A DNA stretch of 42,710 nucleotides, taken from assembly GCA_016935195.1 (NCBI GenBank), contig JAFGRL010000179.1, positions 1 through 42,710 on the forward strand, written 5' to 3'. The DNA comes from Sedimentisphaerales bacterium. Its GTDB lineage: Bacteria > Planctomycetota > Phycisphaerae > Sedimentisphaerales > Anaerobacaceae. The notes below the pieces were generated by a model. It made no database searches, had not been told where the DNA came from, and was given only the letters and a program-made list of their open reading frames with translations. This document shows, piece after piece, positions 42,065 to 42,710 of this stretch. Positions within the stretch are counted from its first letter, which is position 1. Each line of letters opens with the position of its first letter. Made by a program: the position numbers and the translations under genes.

Positions 42065-42710
42065 CTAATCCAGCACAGCAGAAGGACAGCGTTGCCGGTC
42101 AGGCCTGCCTGGGTAATAGCGGTACCTGCTCTCCATTTCTTCTCTGGAAATAGGATGCCATAGATCATCTTCCGGCAAAAAAAGCACCTGCCAGGTAAGC
42201 TTGGCTAACTCAGTATTCCTGCCATTCAAAATATCTATCAGAGCGTTTTTGCCCTTTGTACCAAAGCCGTCTCTTATGGCATCGCCTATCGGGCGCCAGC
42301 CCCAATCGGCGTCGGTCCGCTTGCAGTCCGGTCCAAACTCGTTGTACTTTTCCAATAGCTTGTCAAGCAGGCGCTGTCTCATCTCGGCAGATATGTAAAA
42401 GGCTGTCTGCAAAATAAGCTTTATGGATGTCGCAGCGCGATTCTGTACTTCATCAACCGGGTCGTCCAATGCCTCAAGGCATACATCTATTGCTCCCGAA
42501 TTGGGGAAAGCAGATATACTATACAAAGCCTGCCATCTGACCTTCGGCGATGAATCCTTAACGCCTTTTTTCGTCAGATTGTACAGCTCGTACACAAGCG
42601 GGTAGTTTACTAAATTCTTATCGGGATTTTCGCAGTCATAAATGCTTTCCATCAGCATAGCCCGCAGCAAAGGGTCATCACTGTCGAAAGCTTTTACTAT
42701 CTGAGCATAA
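42065..42710 (-). CDS. HEAT-repeat protein, C-terminal part (5' end outside window)
   Basis: The frame is open through the window edge at 42710 and ends at 42065, so only about 214 C-terminal residues are seen. HEAT repeats (SSPKVRWQALYSIS, DPVDEVQNRAATSIKL) lead into the same final block as the downstream gene: CKRTDADWGWRPIGDAIRDGF, ALIDILNGRNTELAKLTW, then WHPI, YYPGRPD and CPSAVLD. The two genes are tandem paralogues, their 3' ends similar even at DNA level. Whether this copy also has the N-terminal barrel cannot be seen. Confidence 0.8.
   Translation of the reverse strand, partial: YAQIVKAFDSDDPLLRAMLMESIYDCENPDKNLVNYPLVYELYNLTKKGVKDSSPKVRWQALYSISAFPNSGAIDVCLEALDDPVDEVQNRAATSIKLILQTAFYISAEMRQRLLDKLLEKYNEFGPDCKRTDADWGWRPIGDAIRDGFGTKGKNALIDILNGRNTELAKLTWQVLFLPEDDLWHPISREEMESRYRYYPGRPDRQRCPSAVLD

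Noticed and set aside
1-42710. CRISPR array
   Set aside because: No regularly spaced identical repeats were seen; the repeats present are palindromic, irregular and dispersed.

Overview
The window looks like part of a bacterial chromosome, most probably an anaerobic, moderate-GC planctomycete (Phycisphaerae / Sedimentisphaerales-like). This is an inference from the mix of gene families: a large TMTC-like membrane/TPR protein, HEAT-repeat secreted proteins, a CstA carrier, a CdaA-YbbR pair, an IS1182-type transposase relic and many short palindromic intergenic repeats. No rRNA or other decisive marker is present, so the phylum call is only moderately sure.

Layout. 1-1000 holds a broken ArsR-type regulator, its likely operator, a tiny Cys/Pro-rich ORF and a cluster of palindromic repeats. 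996-8412 carries comEC (-), a split cofE-like gene (+), proA-proB (-), and a YbjQ-domain plus membrane-protein pair (-). 8596-11860 is a scarred zone: tRNA-Ser(CGA), a tyrosine-recombinase relic, a diguanylate cyclase gene, and a decayed IS1182-like element between inverted repeats. 12048-17778 is housekeeping: CPBP protease, a TsaC-phosphatase fusion, rpiB, murA and a TMTC-like protein. 17818-20634 is a compact four-gene restriction-modification cassette (C protein, Dam-like methylase, PD-(D/E)XK nuclease, second methylase) bracketed by an 11-bp inverted repeat. Beside it lies an unassigned structured RNA with its own promoter and terminator.

20964-28811 carries argS-yjbQ (-), der and cstA (+), and a c-di-AMP operon (lipoprotein, cdaA, ybbR; -). 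From two near-consensus divergent promoters (28926-28954 minus, 29202-29229 plus) the c-di-AMP operon and the translation operon nusA-infB-rbfA-HhH protein-hisG run apart; glyA follows with its own promoter. The right end (37496-42710, -) is a catabolic locus: two tandem HEAT-repeat proteins (one cut by the window edge), an amidohydrolase and an Asp-box sialidase-like protein.

The most unusual observations are: (1) a short repeat that has entered, in the same reading frame, the 3' ends of two neighbouring genes (rbfA and the HhH gene); (2) the structured RNA at 20740-20925, with a seven-codon ORF and two mutually exclusive 3' hairpins but no gene downstream; (3) the R-M cassette with two methylases; (4) a repeat family with constant arms and exchangeable palindromic cores; (5) a cofE-like gene broken by what may be a 92-bp insertion; (6) a DGA-to-DMA change in the CdaA active-site motif.
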